Under the pieces are notes generated by a model, which had not been told where the DNA came from, ran no database searches, and saw only the letters and a program-made list of their open reading frames with translations. Positions 45,804-57,200 of a stretch of DNA of 64,000 bases are shown in pieces (within the stretch, counting starts at the first letter, position 1; the number at the start of each line of letters is the position of its first letter). This DNA is from Mercurialis annua (lineage: Eukaryota; Streptophyta; Magnoliopsida; Malpighiales; Euphorbiaceae). The stretch is from NCBI RefSeq assembly GCF_937616625.2, contig NC_065571.1, forward strand, positions 8,806,501-8,870,500, given 5' to 3'. Made by a program: the position numbers and the translations under genes.

Positions 45804-47576
45804 ATGGTGATTAAAGGTAAAAAGAGAAACTTGGTGGTTACTTCAGATGGATCTACCTCCAAAACTCCGATTTCAAAGAGATCCAAGATTGAAAAAGCAA
45901 GCTCTATGAAAAGCAAAGGGGTCAGAGAAGAAGTTGCAGCTGGTGACTCTCTAATCAGGCCAAAGTTCATTGACTGGAAATTTTTTGGGAAAAAGGAAAT
46001 GCCTTTCAGACAATGGTTTGAATTTCAGGGCTGGATGAGTTTTTTAAAAATCAAGGAAGTGATGTACGTGCTACTGGTCAAAGAGTTCTTCTCTTCTCTA
46101 AGTGTGGAAAAAGACGAAACTTTCCAGGTTACTCTTAAAGGAGAAAGATTTGTCATTTCGCTGGATTTGCTTTCTGAAGCATTCGGTATACCAAACAGAG
46201 GAGCTAAAATAGCCAAGAAGAGTGAGATTAAGAAAGCTTCAGACTTTCAGGAAGATCTTTTCAAAAAGGAGATTTGTGAAGGCAAAAGGGCTGGCCTTTT
46301 GGATGTGTCCTCTGCCTCCTTGAGCACCAACTATCGGGTATTACACAAATTTATCACTGCTTTTATTGCTCCAAAATCTGGCTCTTTAGATTATGTGAGT
46401 AGTATTGAACTCTGTCTAATGTGGCACATTGTTAAGAAGAAAAAGTTCAATCTTTGTTACTTGATAATGAACTTACTGACCATCACTTCTAAATCTAAGA
46501 GTATGCCTTATGCCATGTTATTAACTGTTCTATTTGATCACCTGGGTATCAATTTTTCAAAAGAAATGTCTACTGCTTTGAAAGAGAAGGATGTTATTGG
46601 ACAAAGTTTTGTGTCTAAGACTAAGAAATTCAAAGAGACTAAAGAGATTGAAGCAACTCACTTTGTGGATGATGATGAGCTTGTTAGTGATGATGAAAAA
46701 GTTGATTCTGATGAGGAAACTGAAAAGGAAAGTTCAGGAATTAAGATTCTGTCTGAAGAGGAAGTGAACTCTTTTTCTGAAAAAGAGGTGTTTGCATCTG
46801 CTAAGGCGAAATTGCCTTTGGAAATCTCGGATTCTGTTAATTCAGAAGAGACAGACTCAGCAGATCTTGAGACTCTGCAAGAAGCACTCAACAAGAAAAG
46901 AAATCTAGGAGTTCAAATCAAGGCTGTGAATACCAGGCCTTCTAAACTTCCTGTGAAGAGAAAAATTATGCTAACCAAGAAAGGTGTTCCAAAGGAAACA
47001 GCCCACAGAAAGAAGGATTCTAAAACTCCTTCTGAGGTACCTGGTTATGATGAATCCGAAAAGAAAGATGATGTAGTGGAAGATATTCAACAACACAATG
47101 ATGCAGTTACTGAGACTGAAGACCTTGTTTTGACAGCAAAGAAGAAAGATGAAGCTGTTTGTCACTCTGCAAAAGCTAATACCAGCAAAGAACCTGTTGC
47201 AGCTTCAGTCAACATTCAAGCTTTACTTGATGAAAAATTTCTTCTAATTGATAAAATTACTAGAGAGAGCATGGATCTATGGCTGTCGGGACTAAAGAAG
47301 GACATTCAGAATCCGATGATGCCTACCTTATCTCCATTAAAGCAAGCTGAGAAAGAGTCTAAAGGAATTGATGTAGTGCAGGGTACTTCTGGAGCTGATC
47401 CTGAAAACACTGAGCCTTTGGAAATTGATTCTTCACCTGCTTCTAAAGCTGATCAGTCCAGCATTCCCCCTTCTGTGTCTAAAAGAGCCACCCGTTCCAC
47501 CACAAAGCTTGAAACCCTCAAAGTCTCACCTGGAGAAATAGGTTCCAAGGACATTCCTGCTGTCCTAGATGATTGA
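45804..47576 (+). CDS. Sirevirus env-like (extra) ORF, 590 aa
   Basis: An open ORF between pol and the 3' LTR, same strand. The N-terminal 30 residues are very basic with a KR-rich patch (KGKKRNL, SKRSKIEKA). At about residues 50-250 lies the domain often annotated as a putative plant transposon protein in env-like ORFs (RPKFIDWKFF, PFRQWFEFQGW, LLSEAFGIPNRG). The remaining half is acidic and Lys/Glu/Ser-rich with predicted coiled coil. I see no signal peptide and no clear transmembrane segment, so an envelope role is unproven. It is intact while pol is broken, which is unusual for drift alone but may reflect chance. Confidence 0.72.
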   Translation: MVIKGKKRNLVVTSDGSTSKTPISKRSKIEKASSMKSKGVREEVAAGDSLIRPKFIDWKFFGKKEMPFRQWFEFQGWMSFLKIKEVMYVLLVKEFFSSLSVEKDETFQVTLKGERFVISLDLLSEAFGIPNRGAKIAKKSEIKKASDFQEDLFKKEICEGKRAGLLDVSSASLSTNYRVLHKFITAFIAPKSGSLDYVSSIELCLMWHIVKKKKFNLCYLIMNLLTITSKSKSMPYAMLLTVLFDHLGINFSKEMSTALKEKDVIGQSFVSKTKKFKETKEIEATHFVDDDELVSDDEKVDSDEETEKESSGIKILSEEEVNSFSEKEVFASAKAKLPLEISDSVNSEETDSADLETLQEALNKKRNLGVQIKAVNTRPSKLPVKRKIMLTKKGVPKETAHRKKDSKTPSEVPGYDESEKKDDVVEDIQQHNDAVTETEDLVLTAKKKDEAVCHSAKANTSKEPVAASVNIQALLDEKFLLIDKITRESMDLWLSGLKKDIQNPMMPTLSPLKQAEKESKGIDVVQGTSGADPENTEPLEIDSSPASKADQSSIPPSVSKRATRSTTKLETLKVSPGEIGSKDIPAVLDD

Positions 47577-47715
47577 ATCTACCTGTTTTAGTTTCTTTTA
47601 GAACTTTTCTATCTTTAAAACTATGCTTCTTTATGTTTTGATCTTTGTTTATGATGGATGTTATTTTCTTATCAAGCTATTTTGTTTCTTCCCCACTCTC
47701 TTTTTGATGTCTGAC

Positions 47716-47726
47716 AAAAAGGGGGA
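47716..47726 (+). promoter_or_regulatory. Internal polypurine motif 1 of the Copia element
   Basis: AAAAAGGGGGAG in the untranslated stretch before the 3' LTR, matching the main polypurine tract at 48080-48092. Confidence 0.7.
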
Positions 47727-47956
47727 GTAAATGTGTGCTATGTGTTGCTTTGTTGTTATACATATGAATGCCATTTGCTTGCAGAATTTTCTACATTATC
47801 TTTTCAGTATGGCTGTTTCTGCTATAAGTCTTACGTATTCTAACTGATCTTATCCAATTTTTGCTTCTATCAAGATAATTTGATTAAGAGTCTTCGTGCA
47901 GTTGCTTTTTAGAAAGAAGTTAAAGAAATTCTTGAAAATTAGTTTGGCACAAATTC

Positions 47957-47964
47957 AGGGGGAG
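47957..47964 (+). promoter_or_regulatory. Internal polypurine motif 2 of the Copia element
   Basis: CAGGGGGAGCT, the second extra polypurine motif. Repeated motifs of this kind are characteristic of Sireviruses. Confidence 0.65.
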
Positions 47965-48078
47965 CTAATTTGAGCAGAAATCAAACTAGTTTTCGAAAAT
48001 CTGCATCTCATTCATTCATACTGTGATTTACTCCTTGTCTCTTAAATCATTCTACTTGTTCAAAGTTTTGTCATTATC

Positions 48079-48092
48079 AAAAAGGGGGAGAT
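48079..48092 (+). promoter_or_regulatory. Polypurine tract of the Copia element
   Basis: AAAAAGGGGGAGAT directly abuts the 3' LTR start (TGTTGG at 48093). This primes plus-strand synthesis. Confidence 0.9.
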
Positions 48093-49179
48093 TGTTGGCT
48101 AAAGGTTACCCCTATTTTTGATATAACATAAACTTTAAAGAAGTAAGGCTAATGTTGAGTATTCAGTGGAATTTGAGTAAATGCAGAACCAGGCTAAAGC
48201 TAATTCTGGAAGCAGAAGAATAGTCAAAGATCAAGAAAGAACAAAGTATGAACAAGTCTGGATCACCAAGCACAATGGGCCTCAAGGATTTATAGATTTA
48301 TCTGTAAAGATAAATGGGCTAAATAAAGTCATTAAAATTCTGAAGCTCTAGAAAATGTTTTTGATTCTCTTTTTGATCAAAACGGTTTTAAAGATTGTGA
48401 CATCATCAAAAATGTCCTTTTCAGTCACATGCACACACAAAGAATAAAAACATTCCCTTGTTTTCTGTTGCAACGGTTTTTTCACAAGCAATCATTTTCT
48501 CTTTCCTATTGCTTCTAGAAACTGGATAGGTGGCAAATCTTTAAAGGAATCTTTGTAAATATCTGAGGGCTTTTTAGAGAAAAGGTTTTCTATAAATAGA
48601 CCATCTTCCTCACCTTTCTCTCTAAGCAAGATTTCTGAGTAAACAATCTTTTCAAAGCTTTTCAATGGAGGTTTTAATGTTTTGCTAAAAGATGCTTTTT
48701 ACTCTTCGGTTTTAAATCTGAGCTTCATTATTTAATGCTTTACTTAACTCGGTTTACTTAATAGGTTGATTTGTATTCAACGAGTTATTTTGCATAAACA
48801 GTTTTGGTTAAAGGTTTTTGTAAACACCTAGGTGATAAGTTTACTGGGTTTAAGTTTTCTGGATCTTGGTAAAACCAGTGGTTGGGAAATCAGACTAGAA
48901 CGGGTAGTGTTTAGCTCTGTATTTCAAGGCTGTTGTTTCTTGCCCGTAAAAGAAACTGGATAGTGAAAATCCCAAGAGGTATTCCTTGGGGAGTGGATGT
49001 ATGCAGTTGCAGAACCACTATAAAAATTCAGTGCTCTTCGTTTACTGCTTATCTGTTTATTTCCAGTTTAGCTTTAATCATATTTGCATTAACTTTCGAA
49101 TATTTTTATAAGCTATTTTTACTAAAGTTTTTAATTCTCAATTCACCCCCCCCCTCTTGAGAAGCCATCTGGACCAACA
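48093..49179 (+). repeat. 3' LTR of the Copia element
   Basis: 1087 bp, near-identical to the 5' LTR. The C run at 49146-49154 has 9 C. About 11 point differences were counted by eye against the 5' LTR. Confidence 0.95.
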
Positions 49180-49184
49180 ATAAG

Positions 49185-49478
49185 ATTCATAGCTCGGCTA
49201 TTATGGATCAATATTCGAATTTGCTCTATGCTATTAGATCATTAATCGGTAGAGAGTGGGAAGTTTAAGTTCGGCATGTTTTTAGAAAAGCAAATTTTGC
49301 GGCGGATCATTTGGCTTCGATGGGATGGAAATTCGATCGGTTTATCAACTCATGAGTTCATTCCTAATAGTTTTATGTCATGTATCATGCATGATGTTAA
49401 TGACGTTTCGTATTGTAAAAGTATTGTTTGTTTAGTTTTGTTTAGGCATTTTGTCTTTTTTCTTATATCAAAAAAAAA
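49185..49478 (+). mobile_element. Right part of the 5'-truncated LINE fragment with RNase H end and poly(A)
   Basis: Reads IHSSAIMDQYSNLL...IGREWEV, a stop, then VRHVFRKANFAADHLASMGW, the typical C-terminal end of plant LINE RNase H. A short 3' tail follows and ends in an A run at 49470-49478. Stops in the frame (one between WEV and VRH, another near the end) show decay. The A run is followed by AGTGATGCT; near the left end, AGAGTGGTGCT at 39000-39010 could be the diverged partner TSD (9 of 11). This LINE carries RNase H, unlike the intact one at 1017, so it belongs to a different lineage. Confidence 0.75.
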
Positions 49479-49486
49479 GTGATGCT

Positions 49487-51060
49487 ATTTAATTCACCAC
49501 TTTTATCCTTCTTTGTTGTACTACCTTATGTGGCAATAAAAGAGTATTTAAAGAGAAAAAATTAAGATACACTTTTGCAAAGGAACTGGCAAATTAAAAC
49601 ACTTTTATCGACTGTTTAAGAGTATGAAAACTAGTGTATCATCCGAGAAAACGAACTATCTATGGGACGTCAATAGTACTGTGTGATCACTGGTGACAGG
49701 ATAAGTTATAAGGGCATGTCATAACTAACTATGAACAATATCACTATCACATCATTTGATAGATACGAGGTTAACTCGGTTGAACTATCTCAGGACCTGT
49801 ATCTAATGAGTAACTCAGTTGAATTATCTCGGAACTCGTGTCAATTGTTAGATATAAGATGTGGTATCAGTTAATTCGGTTGAACTATCTTGAAACTATG
49901 CCACGTGGTATCGATTAAGTCAATTGAACTATATCGGGACATAACACAAGAACTAAGAAAGTCTAATATCATTAAGTAATAGTATATTATGTATAGATCG
50001 CGATGCGTATCAGGATTAGGGGTTCGATAAGATCTAATGCTTGAATTATATTATATTTCATACGTATGTTTTGTTAAATGCGATGTTAATTTTATAATAT
50101 CATTACTAACATGTAAACTTATTCAGTATAGTCTGATCTCATTGATGTGTTAAACTTTCAGGTACCTAGTGTATACACATGACCAGACTTTCACTTCTTG
50201 TTTCAGAAGCCTTTTTGTTGCATGTATAATATGTGACTTCTCACTAGAGTTGCATTAGTCTATGATAGACCGTCGTAGCCTATGACAGCGGAGTGTTAAT
50301 ATGATTTTGTTTATATACCTGCTGTCGAATTATATATCTTTTTGTAGGCTATTGCAATATTTTAGTCATGGTGCTAGTCGCCATGGTTTGATCTGGTTAT
50401 GCTATATCAGCATATGGTTTTAGTTGGACTAATATGAAGGAGGTTACAGAAGTTGCATGCCCGCATGTATGGTATCAATAGACTTAATAATATGTATATG
50501 TGTATGTTTTAATGTGCCTCTGATTATGTTATTGTTTTGAGTATGTCTATTAGCGAAAAATATTTATTGACTTTTGGCTTGCTACAAATTTCAAAACTAC
50601 TATTTTCATTCTCTAGTGTCGGTCGCGGTTCATAAATTTGGATCATAATAAATGTACAATTAGTCTAAATTTGAAATAACAGTATGCAATAATATAAAAT
50701 TCAGATAAATCCATTTAAAGTTTATGTAAGATTCATTTGATTGTTAATAGAACATCGATATATTACATTAGATCACTATGAAATTTTAGCGAACGGTCGC
50801 TCGCATGCTGGGGTCCGGACGTTGGAGTCCGATATAAGTGGTTCAACGATGATATATATATATATATATATCCAATATAAATTAATAAATAACAAATAAT
50901 TTTTTGATATTGAATATTTATTGTTTTGTAAAATATATTAATACAATTATAAAAATAAATTGAAAAATAATTTATACATATAAATTAAATTTTTATTAGG
51001 TTGGTAGATCGATGCCAGCAGATATTACCCCTACCCTGAGTCACGCATCAGTGCAAGGCT
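49487..51060. other. Intergenic region upstream of MSH5
   Basis: At 49765-49945 an irregular tandem repeat of TAACTCGGTTGAACTATCT-like words occurs about four times at 45-65 bp spacing. The rest is unassigned repetitive-looking sequence. A TA microsatellite is at 50851-50870. No gene was recognised; an LTR remnant is possible. Confidence 0.45.
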
Positions 51061-51110
51061 GACAGGCATAATTTGTATCGCCACGTAATCCAGAGGGACC
51101 GACCTTATGA

Positions 51111-51146
51111 CTATATAAACAACGCGTTTGCTTCCTTGGCGCGCGC
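51111..51146 (+). promoter_or_regulatory. Candidate MSH5 core promoter (TATA, ACGCGT and TTGGCGCGC)
   Basis: CTATATAAAC at 51111-51120 is a good TATA box about 130 bp before the ATG. Just downstream are ACGCGT (51122-51127) and TTGGCGCGC (51137-51145), which resemble MCB and E2F-type S-phase elements. Their place near the predicted start site is suggestive but unproven. Confidence 0.5.
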
Positions 51147-51248
51147 TAATTCATCACTCTCTACTGCTAGTGCTACTAGTGCAGCTCTGGCCAGTCTAAT
51201 TTCTCTTACAATCATTAACACAAACACCTATAGCTCAAAAACAAGACA

Positions 51249-54200
51249 ATGGAGGAAATGGACGAAACTGAAGCTGTATCTCAGGTCCATTTCCTATCAT
51301 CTTCTATTTTTGTTCGCTCTTTTCTAGATTTGTTTTAGAACACTGTAATTGATAAAGGCATCGCAAGGAAATCGAACAGATTCTCCTGGTTTTAAATTAT
51401 CAACAAACACAGAATCGAAATCCATGAACGAAAACAAATTCTCTGTAAATATGAACTATTGTTGTTAATTTTCTTGTGTATTATAACTTAAAATGAAATC
51501 ATTCATGCTTAATCGATGTGTTGAATTCTAGAATAATATCAGTATATTTTAATTCTTTGTTCATGCAGAGATATACAATCTAGGTATTAGCAACTTGTGA
51601 TTATGTTTTGAATGCGATTTTCTTGTTCTTTACTCGTAGAAATCATGTTTAAAGTATGCATAGCTTTCAGAATATTTACATCAGGATGATTTTAAATTTT
51701 GTTTTGCAAGTTGTATGTGTATTTCTGTGCTGTTTTTGTATGTGTAATTCACTTCACTGCAATCTTCTAGAGGCTAATTGATAGTTTAAATCTTAATGCA
51801 GGTTTACATGGCCTGCATCTTACATGGTCATCGGTGAGCATCTTCTTGCAATATGCTTATACCTATGTTTGTTACTCTATAATAAGAAGAAAACTAATTT
51901 TCATGTGATAAAGAAATTTGTGAGCTGTTCCTAATTAACCTACGAGAAAGTGATGGAAAAGCAAAAGTAACATTAGGTTTTGCTCTTGTTTTGTTTTTTC
52001 ATTTTTAAAATTCTATAACCTTGAGACCTGACATTTCTGAAATCGTTTTACCACAGTGTTGGAATTTCTTATTATGATTCTAGTATTCGCCAACTTAATG
52101 TGCTTGAGGTTTGGGAAGATGGCAGCCTCGACTTCCCCCTGATTGATCTAGGTATGTGTTCCGTGTCTCTTTGTCAGATAGGGCAATCTTCTATGTCTTT
52201 TATATTGTTAATAAATAGATATTCCATATTCAGTTATATCTTCCATCTGTCTTCATTATCTTATCTGTCTTTGTTGGCTGAAATACTTGCAGTAAAATCT
52301 CAGGCTAAGCCCCTGATCATTTACACGAGCAGTAAAAGTGAAGAATCATTTATCTCTGCTTTACAGCGAAGTGGTAAGGCACTTTTTAGTCTCTGACTCA
52401 GGAGCTATTCGTTTTCAATTCATGTTCTTCCTTAAAATGTTGCAGATGGATTTACTGAGGCTCCTACAGTGAAACTGGTGAAAAGTGCAATTTTCAGCTA
52501 TGAGCAAGCATGGCACAGGTATACAGATCTGTATAACAGATCCTGACTCTTATTTGCATATAACAACTTGGAGAAATTAAGAAAACTAAGTTAAAGTATT
52601 TATAATGTCCTTGATAACAGCAATGGTACTAGTTACAGCAATTTCATTTGTGCAACATAGCCTTGGTCATGCATGCTTGCATGTTTCAGTTTATGATAAT
52701 CAACTCATTCAAAAAATCACCAGTACTGCAAAGCTATTATATATCTTTCTGACCTGGAATTCTAGCTAACTTTTTGACAAGGTAATGACTTTTGCCAACT
52801 AGTGTGCAAAAGTCACAATTAATGTCAAAAAAAATCACGAACTTTACACGTTTTCTCATTTTAATCACGCAGTTTAAATTTTCTCATTTTCATGCACGAA
52901 CTACCACTTTTTCCCAAATTCATGCACGGCGCTGAGGTGACACTCATTCATTGGTGTAAAATGAACTCCACCTCAGCGAATTACACCAATGGAGTCGTGA
53001 CACCTCAGCGCCGTGCATGAATTTGAGAAAAAGTGGTAGTTCGTGCATGAAAATGAGAAAATTTAAACTACGTGATTAAAATGAAAAAACGTGTAAAGTT
53101 GGTGAATTTTTATGACATTAACCCTTTATTTTATGATCTATTTCCTTCTGCATTGACATTTATGAGGTTTCTATTTGAATTAACTAGGATGCCTCTATGG
53201 TGGTATCATTGTCATTCAGTTTTATCTAAAACTCATTCAGAAAATTTATTTCTCTTTGCCAGCCTTGATTTATGTTCCTTTTAAACCTTCTCCACTTTGC
53301 ATAGTAAAAGCCCTAAAACTTTTACCAGGCCTTCTCAATACACTTTGCTTTTCATTTCAAATTTGGGAAACTTTAGCTGAATTAAGTTGGTTGTAAACTT
53401 TAACTTTTACATTTATCTATTTTTTCATAACTGTGTTATGTGATTATGTTGTTCATATGGCATTTCCTTCCCGATGCTCTCTCCCTTAGTTGCCAATCCT
53501 TCCTCACATCGTTTTTCTTTTGTGCTTTGGAGATTGATATATCTTCGAGTAACAGGAATGGATGATGGGCTTAACATCAAGGAGAGGCTGTCTTATGTAT
53601 GTAAATGGTTACATATGATTCACCTTTTCTTACTCATTATAGCATGCTTTAAACACAATACTAATCTGAAGATAAAGGTTGGATGCATACAACTAAATAT
53701 CTTATTTAGATACCCGGTCAAGCTCTTGTACTATATTCCTATTTCTGTAGTGCTTCTTTTGCTTCTATTAACAATCCAAAATATTTATCTTGCTCTTTGT
53801 TAATCTTCTTTTTCTCTTTCACTGTTGCAGCTAAGTTCTATGATGGACATGGGAAGTGAAATTCAAGTTCGAGCAAGTGGCGGTCTTCTGGCCATATTAG
53901 AGAATGAAATGATTGTAGACACCCTTGAGCAAAAAGAATGTGGGAGTGCATCGATTACAATTGATTCTATCACAGAAATTTCACTGTACCTTCTGATCTA
54001 CTGAGTCCTAAATAAATATACATATACACCTAACAAGGATACATTTTTTATTCTTAGTAAAGAAACATGAGAAAAATTGCAATCCTTACATTTACAAACA
54101 GAAATAAATTTCTTAAGCTGGACGCAGCAGCTCACGAGGCATTGCAGATTTTCCAAATAGACAAACATCCAAGCCATATGGGCATTGGCAGATCAAAAGA

Positions 54201-57200
54201 AGGGTGATACCTTATTTCTCTGCAAGTGCTTTTACCCAGAAAAGACCTATACTAATTTCTCGACTTGCAGGTTCTCTGTCTTTGGAATGATGAATAAGGT
54301 TTGTTGAAATCTAAAGTTCTGTTTATAATTTATATTATCTTTTGTATACTAAACTAACGTAGTTTTCTTTAATCAGTGTGTGACACCAGTGGGCCAACGT
54401 CTTTTGAGGTACATTAATTCAGGAAAATTTGTGAATATTATTTGTTCCAATTTTTTACTTGAACATATGGTTTCCTTTGCTTTAGGAATTGGTTCCTGAG
54501 GCCTATACTGGACCTTGAAAGTTTGAACGGACGTCTCAATGCGGTATCCTTTAACTATTTACGTGAAGAAAGAATGATTAAAGGACCAAAAGGGATCGAT
54601 AAATAGGGACTAGAAAGTATAAATATTATATACGTGCTTGCATATTTTAAATGAATTTGAGTGGCATCCAAAAATTAACAATTGCACTTCAAATTTATTG
54701 AATTTAATAGCTATTGGCAGAAAAATATTCCTTAATGAGACCAAGATATCATTCTTTTTATGTTCTGAAGAGCTGATGGCTTCCCTTCGTGAAACACTAA
54801 AGTCCATTAAGGATATTCCCCGTCTGCTCAAGGTACTAAATCTATTCTTTCATCATTCAATTCTTGTCTGGACTCCTGCACTACTATCCTGTCAAAACTG
54901 GAATTCCTTCTTGTGCTGCGTAGTTGCTAACAACTACCACCAAAAGGAAAAGGAATGAGCTTTAAAATTGAAACCGAGTCAAAAACTTCTATAGTTCACC
55001 TCAGTATGATCTTAAAATAATTACATTGCACTTTGCTACAGTGGATATGACTAAGTTGATAAATTTTGGCTTAGCATATTTTTTCCACTCACAGTGTTTT
55101 CCATATTACATCTCTACTCAATGAGCTCATTTAAGTCACCGTCCCATGCATCTGTTTTGCCCATTCAGCTGTATCTAGAGCAAGACTTTTTAGAGTTGGT
55201 TGAAATACTTACTGCAATTCCCGCGTGTTAATTTATAAGCTTTCTCAATGTTGCCTATTTTCGATACAATTCTTGGTTTGTTTCAGTGAATCTTTTTCTT
55301 ATATCATTTTTTTCATCTGAAATTTGAAATAAACTTCTTTCTTTTGTGAAGAAATTCAATTCACCAAGCTCAGTCTGCACTACTGGTGATTGGGCAGCCT
55401 TTTTGAAGGTAATCCTGCTTGATTGAAATTGGTTCCAGATCCTATGTCTTCTCCATATTGTGCAAGTTAATTGCGAAAATGGATCATTGTCAGAGCATGG
55501 TATGGATTATTGCTAAGGTCATGCGTGTTCTTTGGTAAATGTTTTTCTTATTTTATGGAAAGCAATTAATGGTTTTTGTCATAGCATTTCTTCTTTTTCC
55601 CACTTTTAATTCATGGCAGTGTTCAGAGTTCCAACTGTATAATGCTTTCTTTATTTATTCTATTTTTTATATTCTTAAGGCTGCAAATTGATAGTTTTAA
55701 ATTAGCTCGCCTAGTTTAAAGGGTTAATTGCAAATTAAATCACGAACTTAACCCTAATTTGCAATTACAACACGAACTTTAAAACTTGGCAATGTTAGTA
55801 ACCAACTTTCATTTTTTGGAAAATTGGTACACCGATCTAAAAGAACACTGACGCGGACATTGTAATGTACCGCCATGTGTCGTTGCATGATTGGTCGGTG
55901 TATCAATTTGCCAAAATATGAAAGTTCGTTACTGATATTGTCAAGTTTCAAAGTTCGTGTTGTAATTGCAAATTAGGGTAAAGTTCATGATTTAATTTGC
56001 AATTAACCCTTTACATAAATCATTCACAGCTAGTTCACTGTCCATAAATTCCAAACCAAAAACATGGAAGACAACTATAATGGTCTCTCCATCCCCAGTT
56101 CCTGTACTTCTGCTGGGTAAACACTTATTTGCATAATTACTATTGGGTCTTTCTTCATTTAAATCCATTGTAGAACTGAACTGCATACTGACTTCTTACA
56201 GATTGTATGATATTGCACACCCACAGCCTTAGGATTATTATACAATTCCCTAATGGGATCATATGTTGTTTATTCTGCTCAGTGAAAGGACTCAATTAGG
56301 TTATAAGGGACCTCTTTTCCTCATAGGTAGCTTTTCTAATAGCATTTTAATATTGTAGAAAACGAGTGATTTACCCAAGAATCAAGGCAATGATTAAGTT
56401 GCTTTAACTACGGTGTCTTGATGTCTATTTTTCCTCATGTAGAGCATTTGTTCACTGTTACATGTGGATAAGATCTTTGAATCAGGCTTATCCGAAAGTC
56501 TGAGAGAGCAGGCAAAAAGTTATAATGTCAATATTTTCGAGCAGGTACCAATCCATTTTTTAGCGATACTTTTCTCTAATTGCATGTACTTTTTTCTACT
56601 CTTGAGGTTCCTGATACGTAAAGCTTGCATCATCTTTTTTTTCAAATTTACTTGCAGGCTTCTTCATGTATATCAACAGAGCTGGCTTATGTCTATGAAT
56701 TGGTTAGTTGTGTTACTTTCTCAATGTTTTGCTCGGGCTAAATATGCCAACACTGCTACAAATAAAATGGAGATGAGCATTATACTAAAACAATGGTACT
56801 TCTCATTGGAAGTTCTGTATTCTTGATTTTTAAACAGCATCTGATCTGAATCTGCCTGGTATGTATATGGTGAATATATTTGGAATGTTCGTAGTTACTT
56901 GCTCAGGCGTCCATATTTAAACTAAGAGTCCTGATTATTTTGTTCTTACTTACAGTGATAGCTATATATAGTCTAATATCAGAGAAAAATGTCAACAATT
57001 TAAAAATATTAATGACACCAGAATTATTGATATGATATTTATCTGTAAGTAGTGGTTAATTGGTCAAACAATTATAATACCATATTGTTTAGTAAGTTTA
57101 AAAGCATGATCTAAGAAAGCTTTGTCTTGTATTATGTATGTATACTTTTCCTTGTGTTCATCTTATGTCTTGTTGCTATCACCCTTTTCTTTAGTGCGTC

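Larger units (their letters stand above)
39072..49179 (+). mobile_element. Ty1/Copia LTR retrotransposon, Sirevirus type, 10.1 kb
   Basis: Two LTRs (39072-40173 and 48093-49179) bounded by TGTTGG...CCAACA enclose a Met-tRNA primer site, gag, pol in the Copia order (protease, integrase, reverse transcriptase, RNase H), an extra ORF, and three polypurine AGGGGGAG motifs. The total length, the extra ORF after pol and the repeated polypurine motifs before the 3' LTR are hallmarks of plant Sireviruses. By eye the LTRs differ at about 11 substitutions plus a C-run length change (24 versus 9 C), so the insertion is fairly recent. Gag and the extra ORF are open; pol is frame-broken, so the copy is not autonomous. 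Confidence 0.93.

Noticed and set aside
53474..53803. 109-codon ORF around MSH5 exon 6
   Set aside because: Only the part within 53533-53596 is exon; the rest is intron read-through.
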